Made by a program: the position numbers and the translations under genes. Below the pieces are notes generated by a model that worked only from the letters and a program-made list of their open reading frames with translations, ran no database searches and was not told where the DNA came from. 64,000 bases of DNA from NCBI GenBank assembly GCA_036172665.1, contig CM069879.1:23165924-23229923 (forward strand), written 5' to 3'. This DNA is from Prosopocoilus inquinatus (taxonomy: Eukaryota; Arthropoda; Insecta; Coleoptera; Lucanidae). The first letter of the stretch is position 1; the number at the start of each line of letters is the position of its first letter. Of the stretch, positions 1 through 10,679 are shown piece by piece.

Positions 1-3000
1 TTGATACCTTAAAAATATCCATTTATGTCATCATATTGCACTGTAAGAGTCAGTCGAACTGGTCAAATATCATCTCTTAAGTTGACAGTAGTTCTTTTTT
101 ATATTATTTTAGTTCCAAAATAATCTAATGGAAGGAACGAAATGATTTGAATACAATTGCCTCGCAAATATTTCCCGGAATCCAGGTTGGTTAGGTCCTA
201 ACGATTTTCAGCCAGATTGCAGCAATCAATTTGTTTGTAAATATATTGTAAGTGGAGGTCGTCAGCAGACATAAAAATAATAAATAATCTAGTTAGTTGT
301 TGTTTAAAAAATAAATAAATAAGCTTGATATGAGTTTTTTGACAATAAAACAGAACGCATTTTAAAAGGCCATTTATTGAGTTTTTGAGAGCGGGAAAAT
401 GCTTTTTCCCCTAACACTATAAAACAAGAAAAAACGATTAATAAGTTTAATAGAACATTATATTCGCCTAATTAAACTTCTAATTTCAGTTACTTGTTGA
501 TATGACCCAAAGCGTTATCAGAGCTTTTGTTGCTTCCAATCTTCAAAATGAAGCCGCTCTCGAAGAACGCAAATCCACGCCTCTTTCACCACTTGTTTCT
601 TAGTTAGTCGTTTTCTGACGATTAATTCAGCGTCCGTTAAGACTGCCAAGTAATTATTACTTACGTAATTAAAAAAGTTTCGTAATTTTTTTTTTATTTT
701 CGTCGTCTTACAAAACTCTCCACCAGCTTTATTTTTCGCAGGAAAAAGAAAAATGATTAAGATTTATCATTTTTCTCAGCCATCGCATATTTTTCCTTTT
801 CTGTTATTTTCATTAGAATTAATTGGACATTTGAAATGAAATACCTTCTTTAAAAAACCAAAATTAGATAATCTGATTGAAAACTTAAAATTCATCTGAA
901 CCAGAACAACTTAAAGCTTGTTTTACATCATATAAAATGATACAAGAAAAAGGTATATCAAGTTTTAGGATAGTGTAAAACAGTAAAACATATTATGGTA
1001 TCATAAAATCGAACAGAAACAGATGTATTTGTGTCCGTTTGGTAACATTTTTTTGCTAATATTTTTGGTACTATTTTCTTGTAACATAAATAAATTAGTA
1101 CAATGAAAAACAGCCTTAAAGCATAGGTCTTACTAGGGTATTGTAATTAGTTAGAACATGTCATATTTTTTTTGCTATACTTAATGAACATTATTGTTTT
1201 CTACTTAACTGGACAGATTCAATATTTGTGCTGAGGAAATTAACGTACAGCACAGCCAGCAGCTTCAGTTGTGACAAGTATGAGTGTTAATTAGGGCGAC
1301 AAAAATGAGCGCCACCCGATCTTAACCAGAGACGAGGAAAGGATCAAGGAAACGGAAAATGGAAATGACTCATATCACGCAACAGTGCTTTAATGTCGTA
1401 AACAAGTCAAATAATCGCCAAATATGTGGCGGGCTTAACGCCAACTTACCAATCGTGTCTTCTACTTAGACAACAAACAAAACCTTAGGAAAATTTACCA
1501 ACGACAAAGAAATTCAAATATTGCATCGTTATTAATTATACCGTAAAAGCAATAAATCAAAATTAAAACTTTACCAATTTAACTACTATATAGTTTTACA
1601 AATTATCAAATCATGTACCTAATACATCGTTGGCTTGAAGCACCCAATACAACAAATATAAAAAAACAAATGTTAGGCGTGACGCGCCCAAACAACAGCA
1701 AATATACATACAGAAAAATTCGACAGCCGTAGCGCAATCAATCTGAATAATCCCACCTGAGAACTCTTCCTCGGATACAGTTTCCAACGTCGGCGTATGA
1801 AGACACCACTGCATCAGCGGTCTTGGCGTAAAGCCAAATTGCAGAACGTCAAAAAAGCGTCATTTTCTAAGGCAAATCATCCAACGTAAGCCAACCAAGG
1901 ACCTTGAGCTCAACGCAAAACGGTTTTCATTTTTCATAGCGACATCGGGTAAACATACATATGTAGAACTTTGATAAATGCCTGTTTTCGACAGTTTCGA
2001 ACTACTCACAAACTGCTGTATGAACAAACTTAATAGCGTTTCTATAACATGGGTCAAGTTCAGGTGTTTCATACATTAAGGAAATTTTTTAGAGAACAGT
2101 GAGCATGATGATACTCACAACGAAAAAAATTCAAACGTTCAGTTTTGTTGCAAACTATCCACTATTGACGCAGGAAACTTCTACGAACTTCGATTTTGCG
2201 AGGAATGAATAGCTATGTATATACATACCTCTTGCATGCCTAGAAGGTTCCCTTACATTGTCACTTGCGCCTCTTTGCAACAAACTTGCATTGAACTGTC
2301 CTCTAATAATTTCTTCTCATTATCATCTCTTCTTCGGCATTCAGCTAATTGCCACCTCGCCGACATTTGGATGAATAATTTTTCCCTCGATTAAATTCAT
2401 TCATCCTCGCCGTCAATATTTCACTCGTATCAGCGATGATGATTAATCGTTTTTGAATAGCACATTTACTGCTGCTCACAATCGAATGATGAGTTGTCAG
2501 TTTCACGTCGGTTTCATTATCCTCTCAGGATAATTGAAACCGAGGCGAGTCCGTGCAGAATTTCGAAGAAAAAATTGCGTAATCGGGCCTGGTCGTTACA
2601 TGCGTAGGGAAATTTTTGCATCGGTGGCAGGCAAGCAGGTTTCTGCACCGGTTTTTAATGCAGAAGAATTAGCAATACGTTATGTTAATATTACGGGTCA
2701 CAAAAGAATAAATCAAATATATAATCGGATGTGTCTTGTTTAAAAATAATAAGTAAATATTGTCGACAGTTTCTTCAAATCATGAAACAACGGATAATTT
2801 CATTAATGAAGTGCCTAGTTTTTTTATATTTTTTGACTTAGTATCTTTTTGCATTGTTTGTTATTTGCATGTTGTTTGTGCTTTGTTTTTAAATTGAGTT
2901 TTAACGTCACATTCACAGGTGTTGATTTACTTGAACATTCAAACCGCATACTGGTTGCTATTACATAAGACACGCATAATTATGACGTTAGATTTCGTAC

Positions 3001-3148
3001 GCAGGTTCTGTTTAAAACTTATTTTTGTCGAATGTTATTGGTATTAACATAATAATTTGTAGCAACTAACATATTGTCACGGAAACTTAATGCGGAAGCT
3101 ATTAGAATAACGAATAAATTTCTCAAATAAAATAAATTTCATTGGATT
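1..3148. other. No recognised gene; AT-rich sequence
   Basis: I see no convincing gene here. The short open frames near 1611-1814 and 1860-2072 (minus) match no family I know and have no splice context. A short + frame across 2534-2743 has a stretch around 2575-2640 that loosely resembles an N-terminal exosome Csl4-type motif (GPGRY, then IFASVAG); this is treated as a weak finding, not a gene call. The rest is AT-rich intergenic or intronic sequence. Confidence 0.5.
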
Positions 3149-3171
3149 TCATTGTAAATTGTACAGTATTT

Positions 3172-3345
3172 TAATATACAGGATGTCCATTATCGCGACC
3201 AATGAAGATTTTAGAATAGGCAATCCATCAATCAAAACATAAAAGCACGGAAGTTGAATGGGTTGCCTGTTTCTAATTTCTAAGGCGTCGCAGTTTAAAA
3301 TGAGCAATATACCGGGTACCTCAAGATGGGCGGCCACCCGCGGTA
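3172..3345. repeat. Transposon-end-like repeat fragment
   Basis: The segment opens with a TATACAGGATGTCC-type end, a style shared with the TA-flanked elements elsewhere in the window. It closes near 3308-3345 with a GTATACCGCGGGTGGCCGCC-type motif (minus strand) that resembles the end of the repeat copies at 5650-5842 and 37392-37580 (CGCCCAT-CTTGAGACACCCGG). It is probably a decayed non-autonomous element. The boundaries are approximate. Confidence 0.4.
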
Positions 3346-3629
3346 TACTGGGTGTATCAAAAATACGTGTGTTAATTTTAAACCATAGTAGAACTCTCCA
3401 AGCTGAACAATTTTACTTTATGGAATTTTGAAAATATCGTCAATTTTTTCGTAGTTTCTTTTATCCCTATTTTTGAACAAACGAGTCGTTTAGTGTTTGA
3501 ACTGAACCATCTTTCGAAAGACCAGGGCAACCATGGCGGATACAATTATGTATAATGTGTCAAGACAGTTTTTATAAGCGCACGTGAAACGCACACAACT
3601 TTTCTAATCAAGAATTAACAGATACTCTC

Positions 3630-3915
3630 ATGGTGTATCGTAGAGCTTGTGGAAATGCTTAACGGAAGCACGAAGACTGCGGTTCATTTCCTAATCGTCT
3701 TTTACCCAACAGTCATACATTTCAATCAACTGTCCAAATTCTCCAAGATCATGGCTCATTTCAACTTCAAGCCCAGCCCCGTGGTAGACCTCGTACTGAA
3801 TGTTGAAGAAAACATTTTGGATGCTGTAACTGTTGCTGGTACAATTACCCGAAGACACGCACTTCAGCATGATCTATCGCATTTGACAGTTTGGCAAATT
3901 TTAAAAGTGCAGTAG
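3630..3915 (+). pseudogene. DUF4817-type helix-turn-helix transposase fragment (frameshifted)
   Basis: Reading the three + frames in turn recovers one recognisable protein pattern: a start (MVYRACGNA), then a segment containing NRLLPNSHTFQSTVQILQDH followed by GSF and GRPRTE, then a segment from VEENILDAV through TRRHALQHDLSHLTVWQIL. This is the N-terminal helix-turn-helix pair of the DUF4817-type transposases common in insects: a basic ArgArg/AsnArg helix, a GRPR linker, then a second helix ending in TVWxIL. It is broken by a frameshift soon after the start, a stop after GRPRTEC, and another frame change, so it is not functional. The catalytic part is absent. The assignment rests on motif pattern only. 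Confidence 0.6.
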
Positions 3916-4224
3916 TTATGTGCAATTACAGTTTTCCTTCGCTGTGTTTGAGGATTATGGAAACCTATAATAATAATAAAATAATTATTTGTTTCCGACA
4001 AGTTATAAACGCAATTTCTGTTCAAATTAGTAAATGTGACATTACAACAATTGACTTTTTTATGTGACTTTTTTCGTTTCTATCATAACAGAATTTTCCG
4101 GTCTTAACCAGAGGTGGGTTTAGATTTGATTTTAATTAATATGTAATACGTTTCAAATTTTAAATCAGTTTAGAAAGCTTTAAATAAAAAAGTCAAACAG
4201 AAAAAATATTTCATTTAGCTAACT

Positions 4225-5590
4225 GCACTCCGTGTTAAACTTATTATCATATCACCGTTAATAAGGGTGGAGAAAACAGTTGAATTATTTACTTCAAAAA
4301 ATATAACTTTTGTAGTCCTCATCAGAAATTAACGAACTTTTGTTCATTCAAATGGGAATTTTAAGCTGATTTAAAGTTTCCACTCAAAGACTCCGGTTAA
4401 TTTATTACAAAGTGGGCGCTATTTGCAAAAGTAATAGCATTTTCCAGTTTCCCAAAAAAAATTAAATGGAAAGGTGCTTGCAAAGCATCCAATCAGGAGA
4501 ACATTTTGGTAAAAACCCAAAATTGATAACTATTTTCGTTTTCGAGTTACCAAATGAGTCTATTAATTGAAGATAAAAACGAATCTAAAAAGTCAAACAA
4601 ATGCTATCGAGTAACACTTTTCATTTTGAGGTAAATAGAAACCTTGATATGTTTAAATGCATGTAGTTGTTTTTGAAAGCCTAATATTTAAATAAATGAA
4701 CAATACAGCAAACAAACACATAAATGAGAAAGCACAGGCACTAAATAAAAGTAATGAATAATAAAATATTAAATGACGGAAAGCACCTTGAACATTTATG
4801 AAATACATTGTAATCAACAATGATTGAAGCTCTGCACATAAAATGTTTTCAAAATATTATCCGTCTGTCATTTCGAAATAGGCGTACTATCCGTAGGGGT
4901 ATCAATAATAATTTCTACATAACTCTATGGCGGACAATAAAAAAGTATTTTATAGCGGCACAGTGAAACTTTGTTGATCACAGTGCATGGCTATTGTTCA
5001 TTGCTTTTATTTAGTTTTTGAATTATTCTTGTTTCTCTATTTGTTGTCGTATTCTTGTGTGTAAATATTCTTTGTTCCCAAAAACATTTAAATGCCTCCA
5101 AATAATATCCTTACATTAATAAAAACTTTTGTAGGCATTATTTAACTTTAGAATTAAAAGTATTACTCGAAAGCATTTTTTTTGAACTTTCTCCTTCCGC
5201 TAATATCACCAATTAATAGACATATTTGATAATAACTCGAGAACTAAAAAAGTAATCATTTTAGATTTTCACCATAATGTTCACCATTTTGTAAGCATTG
5301 TAACTGTTGAAAAAGAAACACCTTTCCATTTATTATTTTTTTTTTTTTTTTTGAAAAACTGAAAAATTTTTACTTTTGCAAATGGCGCCCTCTAGCTAAT
5401 TTATAACAAATTAGCCGTAGTCGTTGAATGGAAACTTTATATCAGCTTAAGATTCCCTTTCAAATGAGCCGAAGTTGGTTAATTTTTGATAAAGACTACA
5501 AAAGTTAAGATATTTTTAAAGTCAATAATTCGACTGTTTCCTCCATTCTTATTGATAGCGATACGATAATAAGTCTAAAATCAAAGTCGT
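4225..5590. mobile_element. Foldback element with arms of about 350 bp
   Basis: The sequence from about 4240 to 4575 reappears in reverse complement at about 5208-5582, with substitutions and small indels but clear co-linearity. Shared landmarks include TTATTATC-TATC, AACTTTTGTAGTC, TAAGCTGAT-TAAAGTTTCCA, GCGC-ATTTGCAAAAGTAA, TAAATGGAAAGGTG and TGTCTATTAATTG. The centre (about 4576-5207) has no recognised coding sequence. This is a non-autonomous long-TIR or foldback transposon. A target duplication was not resolved and the outer edges are approximate. Confidence 0.7.
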
Positions 5591-5649
5591 GCAGAATTAA
5601 TTCAACTTTTTAACGGCGATATCAAAGCTGCAGCTTATTCTGAGACTTT

Positions 5650-5842
5650 TGCTGGTAAAATTAATTTTTGATATTGAGTCCATTGATTGCGCTCCCTTGC
5701 GGCCAACTCAGATACTCAGATATATAAAAATATTTTCTTTGAATTTCTTTGGTCACTTTGACTATAATTTTTTTTCTCCCGAAGCTGTAGGTATTACGGT
5801 TAGCTATATACTGCCGGATGCCGCCCATTTTGAGACACCCGG
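5650..5842 (+). repeat. Dispersed repeat, copy 1 (copy 2 at 37392-37580)
   Basis: About 190 bp align with the segment at 37392-37580. Shared landmarks are GTAAAATTAATTTTT, AAAATATTTTCTTTGAATTT, GGTCACTTTGACTATA, the AGCTG-AG-TATTACGGTTAG block and the terminal CTTGAGACACCCGG (TTTGAGACACCCGG in this copy). The Tc1-like element that follows begins at the TA where this repeat ends, so it may have inserted into the repeat boundary. Confidence 0.65.
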
Positions 5843-7228
5843 TATACTCCATGACAATAAAAATGCAACACACAGTAAAGATCAGTGTTTTGTAATAATT
5901 TTTTGTTAGTAAATTGGGTACAGGTTGGGTATCCGATGATAAAAACTTGAAAACTATTAAAAAAGAAATCGAGTGGCTGTGGATAATTTCTTCAAAACAA
6001 CATAACTTTTTTCCCCCTGTGTTTATGTCGCATTGCCGTGCGAAGTTAATTTTAACGTTGTGGTTGCAGCATAAACTGTGTTTTCTGATGCCTCAAGTAC
6101 ACAGACGCATCAATTTCTGCCAATTAAGCGAATTTGAAAGAGAAAAGGTAATAATATAATCGGAATGCGTGAAGTAGGAATGGGTCTTCGACAAATAGGT
6201 AATAGGGTTGGCAGAAACGCATCTATCGTAATGAGATGTTAGAATACCTGGACAGTAGAGCACAGACATCAACGTCGCAGAGGTTTTAGAGCTGTTCGTA
6301 GAACAATGGCCGTAAAGAACGCCTCTTTAGAGCGAACGCCCTTAGAGATCGGTTTTAGCACCACTAGGTCTATTGAGAATGAATTGTTGTCAACTATAGG
6401 ACAATAGCTCTCTATCAGGTCAGTTTATCGCAGAATAAGGGTTTTTGGTCTGCAATCTTATCGACCGCGCTTCATTTTACCATTGCGCATTGTTCCAAAG
6501 ACACAGGGAGGCGAGACTCCAATGTGTCAAGAACGCATCCAGTGGAATTAGGAATGGAATCCGATTGTTTTCAGTGACGAATCCCGATTTTATCTCTGGT
6601 CCAATGATGGCCGTGAAAGAGTCCGTCGAAGACGTGAAGAAAGGCGAGAACTACAGTACTACGTAGGTATCTTCTAGTCTTCTTGCAGGAAAACTTAAAC
6701 GCCAACGGCTACATTCACAGCGTCTTGGAACCCATTACGTTACGTTACTATACCTTCAAGAACTAGAAAAACCTGTTTTCCAGGAGTAGGATAATGCTAG
6801 GCCTCATACCGCATCTGTGACTATAAACTTCCTTCGTGAAGCTAATGTCACTACTCTTCCATGGCCAGCTCGGTCCCCTGACCTATTGCCCATCGAACAT
6901 GTATGGGATATGGTGAGCAGACGGTTAGGACGATTACCTGCGCCCCCGATGGATCTACAGCGCCTCAGAAATGAAATTCAAATTGCTTGGGACACCATAC
7001 TACAGGAACACATCGACCACCTTATTCAAAGTATTCAGCGTAGAGTAACCGACTGCATAAACTTAAGACGTGCTCCAACTCATTATTGAATTTGATGGCA
7101 ATTGACTTCTCCAAACTACATCAAATTTTAATCATTTAATACTCCATATGTATCCAATTTATTAACAAAAATATATTACAGTACCTTCACCTTAACTGGG
7201 TGTTACAATTTCGATGTCAAGCAGTATA
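5843..7228 (+). mobile_element. Tc1-like DNA transposon (decayed)
   Basis: The left end begins TATACTCCATGAC and the right end, read on the minus strand, begins TATACTGCTTGAC. The two ends stay alignable for about 45 bp (for example AAAAATGCAACAC against AAATTGTAACAC). TA dinucleotides bound both ends, the target site expected for Tc1/mariner transposition. A broken transposase lies between them. The length of 1386 bp is typical for a Tc1-like element. Confidence 0.7.
6088..7089 (+). pseudogene. Tc1-like transposase pseudogene
   Basis: Conserved pieces appear in order in several frames. The N-terminal helix-turn-helix region starts at MPQVHRRINFCQLSEFERE, continues as IGMREVGMGLRQIGNRVGR, and is followed by an AT-hook-like arginine run (RHQRRRGFRAVRR). 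A first catalytic motif VFSDESRFYL lies near 6570-6600. The C-terminal third is intact from 6817 to 7089 and contains WPARSPDLLPIEHVWDMV, which carries the third acidic residue. Stops and frame changes between 6160 and 6810 disable the gene. Cut-and-paste transposases of this family use a DDE triad and TA targets. There is no intact alternative start. Confidence 0.8.
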
Positions 7229-7317
7229 TGTATGTAGAGAGCCTTCTCCAAAAGAAATTGAAAGCTAATTTTTTGAGAAGGCTCTGTACATACATATACT
7301 GCATGACATTGAAATTG
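7206..7317. repeat. 48-bp-arm hairpin at the Tc1 right end
   Basis: Positions 7206-7253 pair with 7271-7317 around a 17-base loop. The outer half of each arm is a Tc1-type terminal sequence (TATACTGC-TGACAT-GAAATTG), so two transposon ends point away from each other. The inner half (GTACAGAGCCTTCTC and its complement) is not transposon-end sequence. The feature is therefore a palindromic junction and not a simple terminus. Confidence 0.75.
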
Positions 7318-10300
7318 CAACATGATAACAAAACGCCCGTGTAATCAGAGAATATGATGACACACTGCAACGTACTCCTAATTAAATAACAAAAATTGTT
7401 ACTTACCGGACTGACAAACTTAAGTTGAGCAAGGACTCTCATTATCCAGTCAGATTTTACTGTACAGGTCGCGGGAAATTACGGAATCTTGGCTAGATTG
7501 TTGAGGGTTTTGAATAAAGCAGGGTTTTATAGGCGCCACTAAAATCTTTTTATTTAAACAAGATGTAAGAAAATATAAAATCATCTAATAGCACATTACG
7601 TAGAATACTTGTCAAAAACATTTGTCTTAAATAAATAAAACACACTTTTTTTTGTTGGTCAACAATAATAAACTTTAATAAGTATAAAGTAACGCAGGAT
7701 ACGATTAAATGTAACACAAGAATAAACTTAGTTTTCTTATATTTTTTTTTCGACCAACAAATGCAACAAATATAAAAATAGTCTACGTTAACTTAACTCA
7801 AAAGCTTAAATTGCAGCACATATATTACTTGCACAAATTCAAATTGTTCCATACTCTGTGTTCGACAATAAATAAAATAAAGTAAAACTCACGGATGATT
7901 TGTTGTGTTTGCTTCCGATGATCAGTTGAAACCTCTCGGGTGTCACGGTGTCATCGAAGTGTGGGGTTTCTTCTTGTCTTTGTTTTATATTTTTTCGTAG
8001 AAGAATACGAGAAAATATCCAACGATCGCAAACTTGATACAGACGGACGTACTACGTAGAATGAATTATTCTTCCCTTCGTGGATGAATAGTGGCTATCG
8101 TCAAACAACAGATGCAAAACAGACAGACGTACCACAATGCAGAATTCTTCATAAGAAATCAGATTCACACGTATTATCCATCAAACATAACGTACGCATA
8201 AACAGACGGACGGACAAAAATTGTGTCATACGTTTTCTCGGTCGGAGTAGCGGACATTTTCTGACGACCTAACCTTCAACAACTAAATCGTCGAACATCT
8301 TCTTCCAACGTTTAGAAACGCCCAAAATATAAAGCTTACGTACCAGATTCTTGACGTTCTTAATCTCAAGACATAATGGGGAAGCTTGATGAAGATAAAT
8401 AAGCACTGATTATTGCTTGATTATTGCACCACGACATTTACATCAACCTCCTTCTTTGCCTTGTCGAACGTGATACTCACACTCCATACTAAAGAACGCG
8501 ACATTACCGACCCAAACTAAACTTGAAGAAATAACTTCCCTTTGCACTATGCACATAACACAGAGAACTGAAAATAGTATCGAAACGAAACAGAAAGCAA
8601 TTAGAAGAAGGGTTCTGAGCACTGTTTTACCGACAATTGAATTCCTATCTTCCGACAACAAAAATTTGCTATATTTTAACACTCTAAAAAATGGAACCGT
8701 TACAACACACAAATACGAACATCTTCTAATAATTGATTGTTCACTTATTGATGAAGTTTTCGCCGTGGAAAAAATAGTTTTCAGAACAAAAAAATAGGAT
8801 AAAGGTTTTAAACGTAACAGGACAATAAACAGCTTTTGATACATTGATCAACATCTGAAAGAAGTTTAGTAATATTTACAACGACCTAGTCATGTTAACA
8901 AAGCATTAAAAATATTAAATCACCAAACAGTTTCTCACCGCCGAAGATCACGCGGCTCTTAGTTTTATTTGAAGGCTCTGTATGCAAAATGACTAAAACA
9001 ATTAATCAAAATGTTTTTCTTCCAACATCCACCAAAAATGAAACAATGGTGTAAATCGTTCAGCTGAACTAGTGCAAAATAATTTTCGAGCAGGTGTTTA
9101 TTTATAATGATAAAAGTAGAAAAACAACGTTACTCATTGGCAAAATATTCGGCCGTTGAATAAACAAAATGGTGTTTTGGTAGACTGATATTATTCATTC
9201 TTTTTTAATGATGCTTTTCTCTACATAAATGTAAATATTGAGCTTCGTTTTAAGATGAAATTCGAAGGTTCGTAATCTGTTGGTTCGTTGAATCAAGGCC
9301 GGCCTTGGATTCGATCCAGTCTCCTTCGCGTTATTTATCGCTTAATACTCAGTTAATCAAATGAAAAATCACGAGTTATGTTTCATTAGCTTGCGAGCAT
9401 GATTTATTACTTCAATTAATCAATTATGTTGATAAAGATTATGATTTCATTCAAGAAATTGCTGCAGACTATGCGAGCTGTGTTGAATTTACTACCTTAG
9501 AAACATATTTTACGTGGAGTTTAAAAATAGAAAAATATACAGGCTGTTCCATTAAAAAAATTACAACAATAGAGTCGCTCATTTATGGAATGCTCGGTAT
9601 CGTTGAAAATAATTTTATAATACGGACTTTTTACGACCATATAACTTTGTATCATTTTTTTTGCATTTTACGTCTGGCAAGGGTGATAATTAACTTTGTC
9701 ACACTAAAGTGCCAACCTGTACATTATTTCTACCACGATTCTCGTGTCATAGAGACTGCTTTCGGCACAAAAGAAATTATAATAAGGTGAAGGAAAACAG
9801 TAATTCAATCAATCATTAGTTAATTCCAGTTTGAGAACCAAAAAAAATGGATCTGACAGATTCCTTCTTGCATTCCAACAAAATCGCGAAAAGTGAGACT
9901 ACTATACCTCAGTCATTAATAAACTTGTACTTTCACAGGAAAAACGTCCCCATAATTGGTGATTACAAGATCGTAATTAAATCCTTCCGAGCATATCTCG
10001 GTGCCGAATCTTTTAATTGGCTAAAACGAGCAGGTCGAGTACGAAGGACGTCCAAGGAGCGTCATGTGATAGTCATTTAATTAAAATGTAAATTTCTCGG
10101 TCTTGTCCGTGTACTTAAAATGAATTACAAGCTTATCGACTTCTCATATTCGCAATAAAAGCAGAGTGATTCACGTAATCTTTGGCGATAGGACTGATTG
10201 AGCTTGCAATTTATCATTATTAATTTCGTCTTTTTTGTATGGAATATGCACTAAATAAAGGAGAAAATGAGAAACAGAAGCTCAGCTCATATCTCAAAAA

Positions 10301-10399
10301 CTATGCGTCTTAGAAAATATAACAAACCGTAATTCTCTGTTAAAAAGTATCGCCTTAAAGAAGTTTTTACAGAAATCGAAAATTTTCATAAACGAGAAA
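7318..10399. other. No recognised gene; possible LTR-like AT-rich stretch
   Basis: There are open frames on both strands at 8443-8844 (minus, 133 codons, hydrophobic) and 8549-8797 (+), but neither matches a family I recognise and each may simply shadow the other. Between about 7520 and 8440 the minus strand carries a TATAAAA box, several AATAAA signals and a GGCGCC motif, which raised the thought of a solo LTR. No terminal repeat or target duplication supports it. A TACAGGCTGTTCC transposon end sits alone at 9540. A short + frame at 9847-10080 is unrecognised. Confidence 0.4.
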
Positions 10400-10404
10400 G
10401 TTAT
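10400..10404. repeat. Target-site duplication (GTTAT), left
   Basis: GTTAT lies immediately outside the left LTR and is repeated exactly at 16342-16346 outside the right LTR. A 5-bp duplication is usual for BEL/Pao integrases. Confidence 0.9.
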
Positions 10405-10577
10405 TGTTGATTCGATATAGTGGACTGTATTTCTTTGTGTTTGTTTGCAGAAAAATTTTGCTGGTACAATTACCTTTTTTTATATGAAAGTTTTTTATTT
10501 ATATTGCAATTGTTTTTTTTTTTTTTTTTTACAAGTGTATGTGATTCATTAAAATGAACGTAAAAATCGTGTTAACA
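10405..10577 (-). repeat. BEL 3' LTR (173 bp)
   Basis: Direct repeat of 16170-16341. On the element's own strand it begins TGTTAACACGATTTT and ends GAATCAACA. It is short for an LTR of this superfamily. The poly-A-like homopolymer inside it (A18 on the element strand) is the only visible difference from the 5' LTR. Confidence 0.95.
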
Positions 10578-10591
10578 TAGCTCCCCGCCTT
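10578..10591 (-). promoter_or_regulatory. Polypurine tract of the BEL element
   Basis: The element strand reads AAGGCGGGGAGCTA directly before the 3' LTR, a purine-rich run suited to priming plus-strand DNA synthesis. Confidence 0.65.
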
Positions 10592-10679
10592 GAACATTTT
10601 TTTTTTTTTAAGAAAGTGTTCAAATATTCATAAATTGCAGGTAAGTATGAACTGATTGTAATAATGAAAATGAATTATT

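Noticed and set aside
7520..7545. TATA box and GGCGCC motif suggesting an LTR and retroviral-type primer site (minus strand)
   Set aside because: The bases after TGGCGCC do not match a tRNA-Lys primer site, and no second LTR or target duplication was found.
8443..8844. 133-codon minus-strand frame with hydrophobic segments
   Set aside because: No recognisable family, overlapped by a comparable + frame, and no promoter or splice context. It could be an env-like or LTR-associated piece but nothing supports that.
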